A DNA stretch of 64,000 bases from Cryobacterium sp. HLT2-28 (GTDB taxonomy: Bacteria > Actinomycetota > Actinomycetes > Actinomycetales > Microbacteriaceae): NCBI RefSeq assembly GCF_004402495.1, contig NZ_SOFH01000029.1, positions 62,001-126,000 of the forward strand, in the 5' to 3' direction. Made by a program: the position numbers and the translations under genes. Below, in pieces: positions 40,224 through 48,851 of the stretch. The first letter of the stretch is position 1. Each line of letters opens with the position of its first letter. The notes under the pieces were generated by a model. The model was not told the origin of the DNA. It saw only the letters and a program-made list of their open reading frames with translations, and made no database searches.

Positions 40224-41642
40224 ATGGACACCCAGATGTATCTTTCCCTTGCGACCGCGGCGCCCGCGCCGGTTGTGCCGATCACCCCGGCCGGAAGTGA
40301 CGCCCAGCTGATCATCGCCGCGATCGTCGGCATCGCCGTCATCATCGTGCTGATCACCTGGCTCAAGGTCCACCCGTTCCTCGCCCTCGCTATCGGCGCC
40401 GTCGGCGTCGGCGCCGGCGCGGGGCTCGCACCGGGCGCCGCCGTCACCAGCTTCAGCACCGGCTTCGGCGGAACCATGGCGGGCGTCGGCATCCTCGTCG
40501 GCTTCGGCGCCATGTTCGGCAAGCTGCTCGCCGACTCCGGCGGAGCCGACCGGATCGTCGACTCCCTGGTCACCCGCTCCAGCGTTCGCACGCTGCCGTG
40601 GACGATGGCACTGATCGGCGGCCTGATCGGCCTGCCGATGTTCTTCGAGGTCGGCCTCGTGCTCCTCATCCCGGTGATCATCCTCGTCGCACGCCGCAGC
40701 GGGATGTCGCTCATCCGGATCGCCATCCCCGCCCTCGCCGGCCTGTCGGTCATGCACGGCCTCGTACCGCCGCACCCCGGCCCCCTCGTCGCCGTCACGG
40801 CCCTCGGCGCCAACCTCGGCCTCACCCTGGCGATCGGCGTGCTCGTCGCCATCCCCACGGTCATCGTCGCCGGCCCGGTCTTCAGCAAGTTCGCCAGCCG
40901 CTGGGTCTCCGTTCCGGTTCCGGCCCTCTTCATCACCACCGAGGACCTCGGCGCCGGCGAGACGCGCACCAGGCGCCCGAGCTTCCTGATCACCCTCTCC
41001 GGCATCCTCCTCCCCGTCGTGCTGATGCTGGCCCGGTCGATCGCCGACGCCACCGCCCCCGGTTCGACCGCTCCGCTCAACGCCGCACTCGACTTCCTCG
41101 GCACCCCGATGATCGCCCTGGGCCTTGCCGTCATCTACGCGATGATCGTCTTCGGCCGTGGCGGCGGCATGGACCGCGCCGCCGTCTCCAAGTCGCTCGC
41201 CGACTCGCTGCCCCCGATCGCGGGAATCCTCCTCATCGTCGGCGCCGGCGGCGGGTTCAAGCAGGTGCTGATCGACACCGGGATCGGAACCGTCATCGCC
41301 GATGCCGTCGCCGGCAGCAGCATCTCGGTGCTGCTCCTGGCCTGGTTCGTCGCCGCGCTCGTGCGTGTCGCCACCGGTTCGGCGACGGTCGCGACCGTCA
41401 CCGCCGCCGGCATCCTCGCCCCCGTCGCCGCCAGCCTGGGCGGCACGGACCTTTCGCTGATGGTGCTCGCGATCGGCGCCGGTTCGCTGTTCCTCTCCCA
41501 CGTCAACGACGCGGGCTTCTGGCTGGTCAAGGAGTACCTCGGCACCACCGTCGGGCAGACCCTGAAGACCTGGACCATCATGGAGTGCCTCATCTCCGTG
41601 ACCGGCCTGGCCGGCGTGCTCCTCCTGAACATCGTGATCTAG
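40224..41642 (+). CDS. gntP: Gluconate:H+ symporter (GntP family)
   Basis: A 472-residue membrane protein with about 12-14 helices. Typical GntP features are F-G-A-M-F-G-K-L-L-A-D-S-G-G-A, G-L-I-G-L-P-M-F-F-E-V-G and G-L-V-P-P-H-P-G-P-L near the middle, plus F-L-S-H-V-N-D-A-G-F-W at the C-terminal side. It imports gluconate or a close sugar acid. Its stop is followed after one base by gntK. ATG 40224 is preferred because relatives begin about 25 residues before the first helix; ATG 40191 is also possible. Confidence 0.93.
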   Translation: MDTQMYLSLATAAPAPVVPITPAGSDAQLIIAAIVGIAVIIVLITWLKVHPFLALAIGAVGVGAGAGLAPGAAVTSFSTGFGGTMAGVGILVGFGAMFGKLLADSGGADRIVDSLVTRSSVRTLPWTMALIGGLIGLPMFFEVGLVLLIPVIILVARRSGMSLIRIAIPALAGLSVMHGLVPPHPGPLVAVTALGANLGLTLAIGVLVAIPTVIVAGPVFSKFASRWVSVPVPALFITTEDLGAGETRTRRPSFLITLSGILLPVVLMLARSIADATAPGSTAPLNAALDFLGTPMIALGLAVIYAMIVFGRGGGMDRAAVSKSLADSLPPIAGILLIVGAGGGFKQVLIDTGIGTVIADAVAGSSISVLLLAWFVAALVRVATGSATVATVTAAGILAPVAASLGGTDLSLMVLAIGAGSLFLSHVNDAGFWLVKEYLGTTVGQTLKTWTIMECLISVTGLAGVLLLNIVI

Positions 41643-41643
41643 C

Positions 41644-42234
41644 GTGTTCCTGAACCAGCAGCCCGTCCTCGTCATCATGGGCATCTCCGGCTCCGGGAAG
41701 TCGACGGTGGCAGGCATCCTCGCAGGCCAGCTCGGCTGGGACCTGGAGGAGGGCGACGACCTGCACCCGCAGGAGAACATCGACAAGATGTCGGCCGGCC
41801 ACGCCCTGAACGATGAGGACCGCGCGCCATGGCTCGACACCATCTCGTCGTGGATCATCGAGCACACCATGGCGGGCGTGCCCGGGATCATCACCTGCTC
41901 CGCGCTCAAGCGCCGCTACCGCGACGTGCTGCGGGAGCACAACGTGATCTTCGTGCACCTGGCCGGGTCGAAGGACCTGATCGGCCGTCGGCTCGCCGCC
42001 CGGCACGACCACTACATGCCGACCTCGCTGCTCGACTCGCAGGTGGCGACCCTCGAGGCGCCCGACGCCGACGAGCGGGCGATCACGATCGACGCCGGGC
42101 GCGCGCCGGCCGAGGAGGCCGCCGAGATCGTGCGGCGTCTCGGGGTCACACCGCGACCGGGTTCATCGAGCCTGGGTGCCCCGGAGCCGGGGAAATCCTC
42201 GGTCGGCCGCGGCGTCCCGGTCCAGGGAGCCTGA
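41644..42234 (+). CDS. gntK: Gluconokinase
   Basis: A 196-residue GntK-type P-loop kinase: M-G-I-S-G-S-G-K-S-T at residues 12-21, E-G-D-D-L-H-P near 36-42, N-I-D-K-M-S-A-G-H-A-L-N-D-E-D-R and A-R-H-D-H-Y-M-P-T-S-L-L. It phosphorylates gluconate to 6-phosphogluconate for the pentose phosphate pathway. The last 30 residues are a non-conserved tail. GTG 41644 follows gntP directly. A terminator follows. Confidence 0.94.
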   Translation: MFLNQQPVLVIMGISGSGKSTVAGILAGQLGWDLEEGDDLHPQENIDKMSAGHALNDEDRAPWLDTISSWIIEHTMAGVPGIITCSALKRRYRDVLREHNVIFVHLAGSKDLIGRRLAARHDHYMPTSLLDSQVATLEAPDADERAITIDAGRAPAEEAAEIVRRLGVTPRPGSSSLGAPEPGKSSVGRGVPVQGA

Positions 42235-42253
42235 GCACCTCGCAATCAACCGA

Positions 42254-42283
42254 CGAACGGCCCCGTTTTCGCGGGGCCGTTCG
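42254..42283. terminator. Terminator after gntK
   Basis: CGAACGGCCCCG and CGGGGCCGTTCG, 12-bp perfect stem around TTTTCG, 20 bases after the gntK stop codon. Confidence 0.8.
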
Positions 42284-42400
42284 TGCGTGGCGGCGGCTCA
42301 CAGGGTTTGCGAGCACAGTTCGGCTAATCTGGTCTGGTGCCCGTCGGTGTATCCGACCGGTGGTCGTACCGCACATCAGTGCCGGACGAGCGGAGGTGAG

Positions 42401-42949
42401 ATGAATCAGGTCGTCTCCTCCGCGGTGCCAGCCGTCTCCGCGTCACTCACGCACCATTCCCGCCTTCGCGCCGTGATCCTCGCCACGCTGATCCTGGTCG
42501 CCACGCTTCTCTGCCTCGTCGCTGTCCACTCCGACGGCGCCGGGCACACCATGGCCGGCACCACAGCGACCAGCATGGCCGCGAAGCCCCCGGCGACCGC
42601 GAACCACCTGCCGACCGCACACCCGGTCACGGATGCGCTCCCGGTCACGGACGCGCTCCCGGTCACGTCCGCGACGCATCCGACCCGCACCGGCCCGACG
42701 ATGACCCTCGCCGCGCTCGCAACCCCGCCCGCGCTCTGCTCCGAGCACAATTCCCTGGGCGGCAGCGGCACGGCGTTGAGGTCCTGCTCCGATCTGCTCG
42801 TGGTCGGCTCCAACGCCGTACTCGCGCAAGAGCCGTCCGATTCCGGCCTGGTCTTTGCCTCCGTCGGCTTCGTCAACGACACCTTCCGGGCCATTCCCGC
42901 GCACCTGAACCGCCCCAGCCTCACCCTCCTGTCGATCAGTCGCGTTTAG
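42401..42949 (+). CDS. DUF6153-like membrane-anchored protein
   Basis: A 182-residue protein with one hydrophobic segment at about residues 24-43, then a histidine- and methionine-containing part (H-T-M-A-G) and a proline/threonine-rich linker with three tandem V-T-D-A-L-P-type repeats (residues about 74-90). Two cysteines near residues 113 and 129 may form a disulfide. It resembles actinobacterial DUF6153 proteins found next to copper genes. GGAGGTGAG precedes ATG 42401. It opens a rightward set of extracytoplasmic proteins. Confidence 0.65.
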   Translation: MNQVVSSAVPAVSASLTHHSRLRAVILATLILVATLLCLVAVHSDGAGHTMAGTTATSMAAKPPATANHLPTAHPVTDALPVTDALPVTSATHPTRTGPTMTLAALATPPALCSEHNSLGGSGTALRSCSDLLVVGSNAVLAQEPSDSGLVFASVGFVNDTFRAIPAHLNRPSLTLLSISRV

Positions 42950-43042
42950 ACCGAACCCGCCCGCGCGCCACCCCGGCAGCGCGGATTCGCCGTGTCAACG
43001 GCCACCGGTTTCGCACTCTTCCCTGACGAATGGACCACGAAC

Positions 43043-43648
43043 ATGCAGCTTTTCCCGCGCACCTCGCGCATCTCCCTCTTCACCCTGGCCGCGATCGCGA
43101 CCGCCCTCACCCTGACCGCCTGCTCGGGGGCGACCTCCGGTTCCGGCCCGACATCCGGCCCGAGCAGCACGGCCGACGCCTCGGCGGCGACCTTCTCCAC
43201 GGCCGACATCGAGTTCGCCCAGATGATGATCCCGCACCACGAGCAGGCGGTGGAAATGAGCGAGGGGATGCTGGCCAAGCACGGCGTCGATCCCCGGGTG
43301 ACCAAGCTGGCCACCACGATCAAGGCCGCCCAGGCCCCCGAGATCGTCCGGCTGAAATCCTGGCTGACGGACTGGAACGCCACGGCCGACAGCATGTCCG
43401 GGATGGACCACAGCAACGACGGCATGATGAGCGACGCCGACATGATGACCCTCGACAACGCCGACGGAGCGGACGCCGACCGGATCTTCCTCGAGCAGAT
43501 GGTCATGCACCACGAGGGTGCCATCGCGATGGCGCGCACCGAACTCGACAAGGGCACGAATGCCGACGCCAGGGCGCTCGCCAGCGCCATCGTCACCTCC
43601 CAGACCGAGGAGATCGCCGTCATGACGAGCCTCCTCACGACGCTCTAG
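43043..43648 (+). CDS. DUF305 lipoprotein (CopM-like)
   Basis: A 201-residue exported lipoprotein: basic start, hydrophobic stretch and lipobox L-T-A-C at residues 24-27, a G/S/T linker, then the DUF305 domain with two H-H motifs, M-M-I-P-H-H-E-Q-A-V-E-M and Q-M-V-M-H-H-E-G-A-I-A-M. Methionines are abundant (D-G-M-M-S-D-A-D-M-M). DUF305/CopM proteins bind copper outside the membrane. Located upstream of a multicopper oxidase gene, consistent with copper handling. Confidence 0.92.
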   Translation: MQLFPRTSRISLFTLAAIATALTLTACSGATSGSGPTSGPSSTADASAATFSTADIEFAQMMIPHHEQAVEMSEGMLAKHGVDPRVTKLATTIKAAQAPEIVRLKSWLTDWNATADSMSGMDHSNDGMMSDADMMTLDNADGADADRIFLEQMVMHHEGAIAMARTELDKGTNADARALASAIVTSQTEEIAVMTSLLTTL

Positions 43649-43661
43649 AGCCGGGGACACG

Positions 43662-44624
43662 ATGAAATCCTGTCGCAGGACCAGGAAACTCGGCTGTGCC
43701 GCCGCTGTGACGACCGGCCTCGCGATCCTCCTGGCCGGATGCGCCCCGAGCCCGGCTGCCGCTCCGGCGGCCCGGTCGGCCGCAGCCGAGGGCTTCGAGC
43801 ACATCCACGGTCTCGGCGCGGACGCCGCAGCCGGCAAGACCTTCGTGGCCACCCACCAGGGGGTCTGGCTGATCCCGACGGACGCTCTCCCGGCCAGTTA
43901 CCCGGCCAGGTCCTCGGCCGCCGACATCTCGGAGCCGACGCAGGTCGCCGGGCGCGTGCTCGACGTCATGGGTTTCACGGTCGCCGCACCCGGCCTGCTG
44001 CTGGCCTCCGGGCATCCTGATCCCGAAGCTCCGTCGGATCTCGCCGCCCCCAATCTGGGCCTGATCTCGAGCGCGGATGCCGCAGAAACCTGGACCCCGC
44101 TCTCGCTCGCAGGCAAGACGGACTTCCACGATCTCGACGCGGTGCCCCTGTCAGGCAGTGCGCTGCGGGTGTACGGCTATGACTCAGGCAACGGCACCCT
44201 GGCCATCAGCGACGACTCGGGCGCGACCTGGTCAACGGGCGAAACCGTTCCGATGCGAGACCTCGCCGCCGACCCGGCGAACCCGGACCAGGTCTTCGCG
44301 ACCACTGCCGACGGGCTTGTCGGCAGCGGCGACGCAGGCCGCAGCTTCAGCCTGGTCGCCGACGCCCCGACCCTGTTCCTGATCGACGTCGGCGACGCAC
44401 GCACCGGCGGAGGACTCGTCGGCATCGACCCGGAGGGCGTGGTCTGGCATCAGGATTCCGCGGCCGGACCCTGGATCAGGGGCGGCCGTACCGAGGGCGC
44501 CCCCGTCGCCCTCAGCTACGTCGGCGGCATCGCGCCGTGGATCCTCGCCGCGGACACGCGCGGCGTCGTCGCCAGCGACGACTTCGGGGCGAGCTGGACC
44601 GAACTCGTCCCGGCAGGGGCCTGA
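43662..44624 (+). CDS. BNR/F510_1955-type beta-propeller lipoprotein
   Basis: A 320-residue lipoprotein with lipobox L-L-A-G-C near residue 26. The rest is a repeat protein: repeated S-x-D-x-G-x-T-W motifs, visible as S-D-D-S-G-A-T-W and S-D-D-F-G-A-S-W, and E-H-I-H-G-L-G near the start, the hallmark of the family named F510_1955 glycosylhydrolase. Such proteins form six- or seven-bladed propellers; no enzymatic activity is established. It lies 13 bases after the DUF305 gene in the same transcript, a known association. Confidence 0.85.
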   Translation: MKSCRRTRKLGCAAAVTTGLAILLAGCAPSPAAAPAARSAAAEGFEHIHGLGADAAAGKTFVATHQGVWLIPTDALPASYPARSSAADISEPTQVAGRVLDVMGFTVAAPGLLLASGHPDPEAPSDLAAPNLGLISSADAAETWTPLSLAGKTDFHDLDAVPLSGSALRVYGYDSGNGTLAISDDSGATWSTGETVPMRDLAADPANPDQVFATTADGLVGSGDAGRSFSLVADAPTLFLIDVGDARTGGGLVGIDPEGVVWHQDSAAGPWIRGGRTEGAPVALSYVGGIAPWILAADTRGVVASDDFGASWTELVPAGA

Positions 44625-44658
44625 GCCATGGACCAGAGGCTGACCACGGCCCCCGAAA

Positions 44659-44675
44659 TTACCCCCGGGGGCATA
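44659..44675. promoter_or_regulatory. CsoR-like operator before the SHOCT/oxidase genes
   Basis: TTACCCCCGGGGGCATA contains the 10-bp palindrome CCCCCGGGGG flanked by TTA and CATA, 45 bases before the SHOCT gene. It closely resembles the site at 3615-3628 and the known TACCC...GGGTA sites of copper-sensing CsoR proteins. Confidence 0.7.
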
Positions 44676-44719
44676 CTGACACTGACGGGCACACCGTTGA
44701 CTACGAAAGGAGACCAATC

Positions 44720-45007
44720 ATGATGTGGGGCTATGGAGGAGGAATGGGCTGGGGCTGGGTGTTCGGCCTGCTGGCACTGGTCGGCATCGCCTTGCTGGTG
44801 GTGCTCCTGGTGCGCCTGTACAGCGGCGGCATCGACCGCAGCGGGACCGACCGGCGGGAGGCTCCGCCGGCACCGCCCGCCGCCCAGCCGCCGCTGGCGC
44901 AGGGGCGCAGCCGCGCCCGGCAGATTCTCGACGAGCGCTTCGCTCAGGGCGAGCTCACTGCCGAGCAGTACCGCGAACAAATCCAGGTTCTCGGCGAGGA
45001 AGGCTAG
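44720..45007 (+). CDS. SHOCT-domain membrane protein
   Basis: A 95-residue protein with a glycine/tryptophan/methionine start (M-M-W-G-Y-G-G-G-M-G-W), one transmembrane helix (about residues 12-34), a proline-rich linker and a C-terminal SHOCT domain (R-A-R-Q-I-L-D-E-R-F-A-Q-G-E-L-T-A-E-Q-Y). It precedes the oxidase gene by a one-base overlap (TAGTG). SHOCT proteins of this kind commonly accompany copper-resistance genes; role unknown. Ribosome site AAAGGAG. Confidence 0.9.
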   Translation: MMWGYGGGMGWGWVFGLLALVGIALLVVLLVRLYSGGIDRSGTDRREAPPAPPAAQPPLAQGRSRARQILDERFAQGELTAEQYREQIQVLGEEG

Positions 45008-46536
45008 TGGAGCCGATCAGCCGCCGGACCGCCGTCACCCTCGGCGGCCTGGGGCTGGCCGGCACCGTCATCGGCGGCGCCGGCCTGCTCTGGACCGCTC
45101 AGCCCGGCTTCACACCGTTCGGCGAGCCGGTCGCCCGATCGTCCTTCAGGGCGAAATCCGGCGAGCCGCTGCGCCAACCGACCGAGCAGAGTAGCCGTGA
45201 CGGCGTGCTCGAGGTGACATTGGATGCCGCACCAGGCCGGATTCGGATCGGCGGCCGGAACGCCACGACTCTCGGCTACAACGGCGGCCTCCCCGGCCCG
45301 ACCCTGCGGGTGCTGGCCGGGGACCGCCTCGCGGTGACTCTGCGCAACGGTCTCGACGACCCCACGAACCTGCACACCCACGGCCTGCACGTCTCGCCGG
45401 AGGGCAACAGCGACAACCCGTTCGTCGTGGTCGAGCCGGGCGACTCGTTCGACTATGACTACCGCCTGCCCGCCGACCATCCGCCCGGCCTCTACTGGTA
45501 CCACCCGCACCATCACACCCTTGCGGCCGCGCAGGTCTTCGGTGGGCTCTACGGTGCGATCATCGTCGAAGATCCGCAGCCGATACCGGTGAGCCGCGAA
45601 CGCGTGCTAGTGATCTCCGACCTCACGCTCGACGCCGCCGGCAGCCTGGCCCGGGCCACCGTGGCCGAACGGATGCACGGCCGCGAGGGTGAGCTGGTGC
45701 TGGTGAACGGTCAGCTGAACCCGGCGGTGGACATCCGTTCGGGTGAACGCGAACGGTGGCGGATAGTGAACGCCTGTGCCTCGCGCTACCTGCGGCTGCG
45801 CCTTGACGGGCAGAAGCTGCAACTTCTCGGGCTGGACTCCGGCCGGTTCGAGAAGCCGGAGAAGGTGGAGGAAGTGCTGCTGGCGCCGGGCAATCGAGCC
45901 GATCTGCTCGTCACCGCGAGTGAGGGCACCACCACCCTGCGCGCCGTTCCCTACGACCGCGGCGACGACGGCATGATGGGCGGCATGATGGGCGGCGGCC
46001 GCAGATCGGCCGGCGCGGAGGTCACGCTCGCCACGGTCACCGTCGCGAATGCCGGCGGCGGCAGCAAGGCCGACGCACTGCCCGCACTCCCCCGCCAGGC
46101 CACCCCGAGGGACCTCCGCGGCGCCACCGTCACGGCGCGCCGCGAATTCGTCTTCGAGATGGGCATGGGCGGCATGATGGGCGGAGGGGGCATGGGGTTC
46201 ACCATCAACGGCCGCGAATTCGACGGCGGACGCGTCGACACGACCGTGCAGGGCGACACCGTCGAGGAATGGACGCTGACCAACACCAGCCAAATGGACC
46301 ACCCGCTGCACCTGCATGTCTGGCCGATGCAGGTGGTGGAGCGCGGCGGCCGAGCCGTGGACTCCGTGCTCTGGCAGGACGTCGTCAACGTGCCGGCCCG
46401 CAGCGCCATGCGGGTACGGATCGCCTTCACCGGGTTCGCCGGCAAGACCGTGTACCACTGCCACATTCTCGACCACGAAGACAACGGCATGATGGGCGTC
46501 ATCGACGTTCGCCCGGCCGGCCAGCCGCTCACCTAG
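45007..46536 (+). CDS. Multicopper oxidase, Tat-exported
   Basis: A 509-residue oxidase. The N-terminus has S-R-R-T-A-V-T-L-G-G, a twin-arginine signal. Copper motifs in order: H-T-H-G (residues 123-126), W-Y-H-P-H-H-H (about 164-170), H-P-L-H-L-H-V-W (about 432-439) and H-C-H-I-L-D-H-E-D-N-G-M-M (about 484-496), giving type 1 and trinuclear sites. Two methionine-rich loops (D-D-G-M-M-G-G-M-M-G-G-G and M-G-M-G-G-M-M) resemble copper-oxidising CueO-type enzymes. It probably oxidises Cu(I) outside the membrane. GTG 45007 overlaps the SHOCT stop codon. Confidence 0.95.
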   Translation: MEPISRRTAVTLGGLGLAGTVIGGAGLLWTAQPGFTPFGEPVARSSFRAKSGEPLRQPTEQSSRDGVLEVTLDAAPGRIRIGGRNATTLGYNGGLPGPTLRVLAGDRLAVTLRNGLDDPTNLHTHGLHVSPEGNSDNPFVVVEPGDSFDYDYRLPADHPPGLYWYHPHHHTLAAAQVFGGLYGAIIVEDPQPIPVSRERVLVISDLTLDAAGSLARATVAERMHGREGELVLVNGQLNPAVDIRSGERERWRIVNACASRYLRLRLDGQKLQLLGLDSGRFEKPEKVEEVLLAPGNRADLLVTASEGTTTLRAVPYDRGDDGMMGGMMGGGRRSAGAEVTLATVTVANAGGGSKADALPALPRQATPRDLRGATVTARREFVFEMGMGGMMGGGGMGFTINGREFDGGRVDTTVQGDTVEEWTLTNTSQMDHPLHLHVWPMQVVERGGRAVDSVLWQDVVNVPARSAMRVRIAFTGFAGKTVYHCHILDHEDNGMMGVIDVRPAGQPLT

Positions 46537-46559
46537 ACTGAGCCGAGAGAATCAGGACC

Positions 46560-47789
46560 ATGAAACACAACGGGCTTTTCCGGCGGGCCACGCCGGAGCC
46601 GATCGAGACGGACCGTCTCGCCGACTTCTCCTACCTCGACCCCGGCGTCGTCTACCTCGACTCCGCCTGCCAGAGCCTGCGCCCGCAGCCGGTGCTCGAT
46701 GCGCTGACCGAGTATTACACCAGCTACAACGCGTGCGGCGGCCGGGTGAAGTACGCCTGGGGCAGGCGCGTCGATGACGAGGTCGCCGCGGCACGACAGG
46801 GCGTGCTCGGCCTGCTCGGCCTGTCGGGGCGGCACTACGCGGTCTCCTTCACCCTGAACACGACCTTCGGCCTCAACCTGCTGCTGCAGCAGCTGCCGCA
46901 GGGCCGGTACGCCCGGGTCGTCACCAGCCACGTCGAACACAACTCGGTCTTCCTGCCCACGATGACGGCAGCGAAACGGCTCGGCGTCCCCCGGCTCGTG
47001 CTCGACCGGGCCGCCGACGGCGCCCTTGTCTACGAACCCGCCCAACTCGAGCGCGCGATAGTGGTCGTCAACGCCGCCTCGAACATCGACGGCCGGCTCC
47101 TGACCAACCTGGCCGAGCTTGTGCGCGATGCCCACGCCAGGGGCGGCATCGTCATCCTCGACGCCGCTCAGTCGATGGCGCACGAGCGCGCCCTGCTGCA
47201 GAAGACCGACGCGGATGCGATCTGCTTCTCCGCGCACAAGATGTACAGCGCGAGCCTGGGCGTGATCGTCGCCCGGCGCGAGCTGCTCTCCTCGCTCGAG
47301 CTCTCCTTCATCGGCGGCGGCATGGTCGCGGATGTCCGTGAGGACTCCTACGACCTGCTGCCCAACGACCCGGGCGCCCTCCTCGAACCCGGGCTGCAGG
47401 CCTGGGCCGAGATCATCGCCCTCCGCCACGCGACCGACTGGCTCGGCACCGTGCGCCCCGGCGGGCGGCCCCCGGCCGAACACGTCTCGGCCCTGTCGGA
47501 GCGGCTCTTCGACGGTCTCTCCGACATCCCGGGCCTGACCATGGTCAACGCCGCGGCCAGCCCGGTGATCAGCGTCTACGCCCCGAAACAGGATTCGCAC
47601 CGCCTGGCCGTCTTCCTGTCCCAGTCGGGCATCGCCGCGCGCAGCGGCTACTTCTGCGCCCACCACTACCTGAAGGAACGGCTCGGCCTGCCGCCGCTGC
47701 TGCGCTTCTCGCTCGGACTTCACTCGACCACGGCGGACGTCGACCGGGCGCACGACGCCCTCGCGCGCCTCATGAAAGGCCTCTCCTAA
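46560..47789 (+). CDS. Class-V aminotransferase (cysteine-desulfurase-like)
   Basis: A 409-residue PLP enzyme of fold type I. V-V-Y-L-D-S-A-C-Q-S at the start, H-V-E-H-N-S-V near the cofactor, D-A-A-Q-S-M-A-H, and the PLP lysine in S-A-H-K-M-Y (about residue 227). The late segment G-I-A-A-R-S-G-Y-F-C-A-H-H contains a cysteine at the place where SufS-type desulfurases carry the reactive one. It starts 23 bases after the copper oxidase gene and is followed at once by a membrane thioredoxin-fold gene. Could be a desulfurase supplying sulfur for copper or iron-sulfur repair; isopenicillin-epimerase-like alternatives remain. Confidence 0.85.
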   Translation: MKHNGLFRRATPEPIETDRLADFSYLDPGVVYLDSACQSLRPQPVLDALTEYYTSYNACGGRVKYAWGRRVDDEVAAARQGVLGLLGLSGRHYAVSFTLNTTFGLNLLLQQLPQGRYARVVTSHVEHNSVFLPTMTAAKRLGVPRLVLDRAADGALVYEPAQLERAIVVVNAASNIDGRLLTNLAELVRDAHARGGIVILDAAQSMAHERALLQKTDADAICFSAHKMYSASLGVIVARRELLSSLELSFIGGGMVADVREDSYDLLPNDPGALLEPGLQAWAEIIALRHATDWLGTVRPGGRPPAEHVSALSERLFDGLSDIPGLTMVNAAASPVISVYAPKQDSHRLAVFLSQSGIAARSGYFCAHHYLKERLGLPPLLRFSLGLHSTTADVDRAHDALARLMKGLS

Positions 47790-48851
47790 GTGTTCTGCAT
47801 CGCCGCCTTCATCGTTCTCCTGTTCATGGCCGCCGTCTCGGCGCGCTACCGGCGCTACCTCGCGAAGGCGGCGAGCTGCACGTTCCGCCGGGTGACCTTC
47901 CGCCCCTGCGACACGACCTTCAAGCAGGACCTCAAGGACCACATGCTCGCGCCGCTCGCGGCCCGCCGCCCCGGGCTCGTCGGGCCCGCCAGCGTCGCCC
48001 TCGAGGTGGTGGCGTTCCTGGTCGTGCTCACCACGATCTGGAGCGGCTACGTCGTCGTCGAGAGCGCGGCGAACCTCTACGTCTACGGCACCTGCAACAA
48101 ACAGGACTCCGCCTCCTGCAGCCTGGGCGCGGAGGCCTGCTCCATCCCCGACCAGACTCCGACCTTCGGCGATTCCATCGCCGCCTGGGACATCGTCGGC
48201 GCCTTCGGCAACGACTTCGTGCGGCTCGGCGAGACATTCTCCGCGATCCCCTCCCGGATGCAGAACTGGGACGCCAAGGAATATCTGCCGGCGAACGCGA
48301 CCTACCTGAACGAATTCGACGCCCAGAAGCCGACGGCGCTCGAGGTCATCGACCCCGGCTGCACCTACTGTCTGCAGCTGTTCGAGAACCTCGAGGAGGC
48401 CGGTTTCGCGAACAAGCAGAATCTCAGCTACATCGCCTTCCCAATCCCCGCGCCGACTGGCTACAAGTTCCCGAACTCCCTGCTGGTCACCCAGTACCTC
48501 GAGGCCCTGCGCTTGAACCCGCTCGCCGATGCGAAGACTCCGGTCGACTGGGAGATCCTCAAGCGGATCTACACCGAGAAGGATGCCGCCGGCGTGTCGT
48601 GGCAGAGCGTGATCAACTCCGCGGATGCCGTTGAGGCAACCGCGCTGCTGCAGGACTGGGCTGCGGAATTCGGGCTGAGCCAGGCGCAGGTCGACACCGT
48701 CGCATCCGTCGCCGGCTCTGACAAGGTGGCCGGGATCATCGCCGCCAACAAGCAGACGGTCAAGGAACGCATCCACACCGTGAAGATCCCGACCATCATC
48801 TTCGACGGACGCCGGCACGACGGGCTGGTCTCGGTGGGCGACCTGGACTGA
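47790..48851 (+). CDS. Membrane-anchored thioredoxin-fold protein (CxxC)
   Basis: A 353-residue protein. A hydrophobic N-terminus (residues 1-17) and a second helix near 69-90 anchor it; the outside part has a cysteine-rich loop (G-T-C-N-K-Q and C-S-L-G-A-E-A-C). The C-terminal half is a DsbA/thioredoxin-like domain with the redox motif D-P-G-C-T-Y-C-L-Q-L-F and a later cis-proline-type K-I-P-T-I-I-F-D. Translation starts with GTG immediately after the aminotransferase stop. The pair may form a sulfur or disulfide relay; no close characterised relative known to me. Confidence 0.75.
   Translation: MFCIAAFIVLLFMAAVSARYRRYLAKAASCTFRRVTFRPCDTTFKQDLKDHMLAPLAARRPGLVGPASVALEVVAFLVVLTTIWSGYVVVESAANLYVYGTCNKQDSASCSLGAEACSIPDQTPTFGDSIAAWDIVGAFGNDFVRLGETFSAIPSRMQNWDAKEYLPANATYLNEFDAQKPTALEVIDPGCTYCLQLFENLEEAGFANKQNLSYIAFPIPAPTGYKFPNSLLVTQYLEALRLNPLADAKTPVDWEILKRIYTEKDAAGVSWQSVINSADAVEATALLQDWAAEFGLSQAQVDTVASVAGSDKVAGIIAANKQTVKERIHTVKIPTIIFDGRRHDGLVSVGDLD

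Noticed and set aside
40122-41909. Minus-strand frame of almost 600 codons opposite gntP and gntK
   Set aside because: Composed of repeats of D, G, R and H caused by antisense reading of hydrophobic helices.
46533-48818. A very long open frame on the minus strand opposite the aminotransferase and thioredoxin-fold genes
   Set aside because: It is an antisense shadow: arginine/glycine/valine-rich sequence without domains, while the plus strand shows clear PLP and CxxC motifs.
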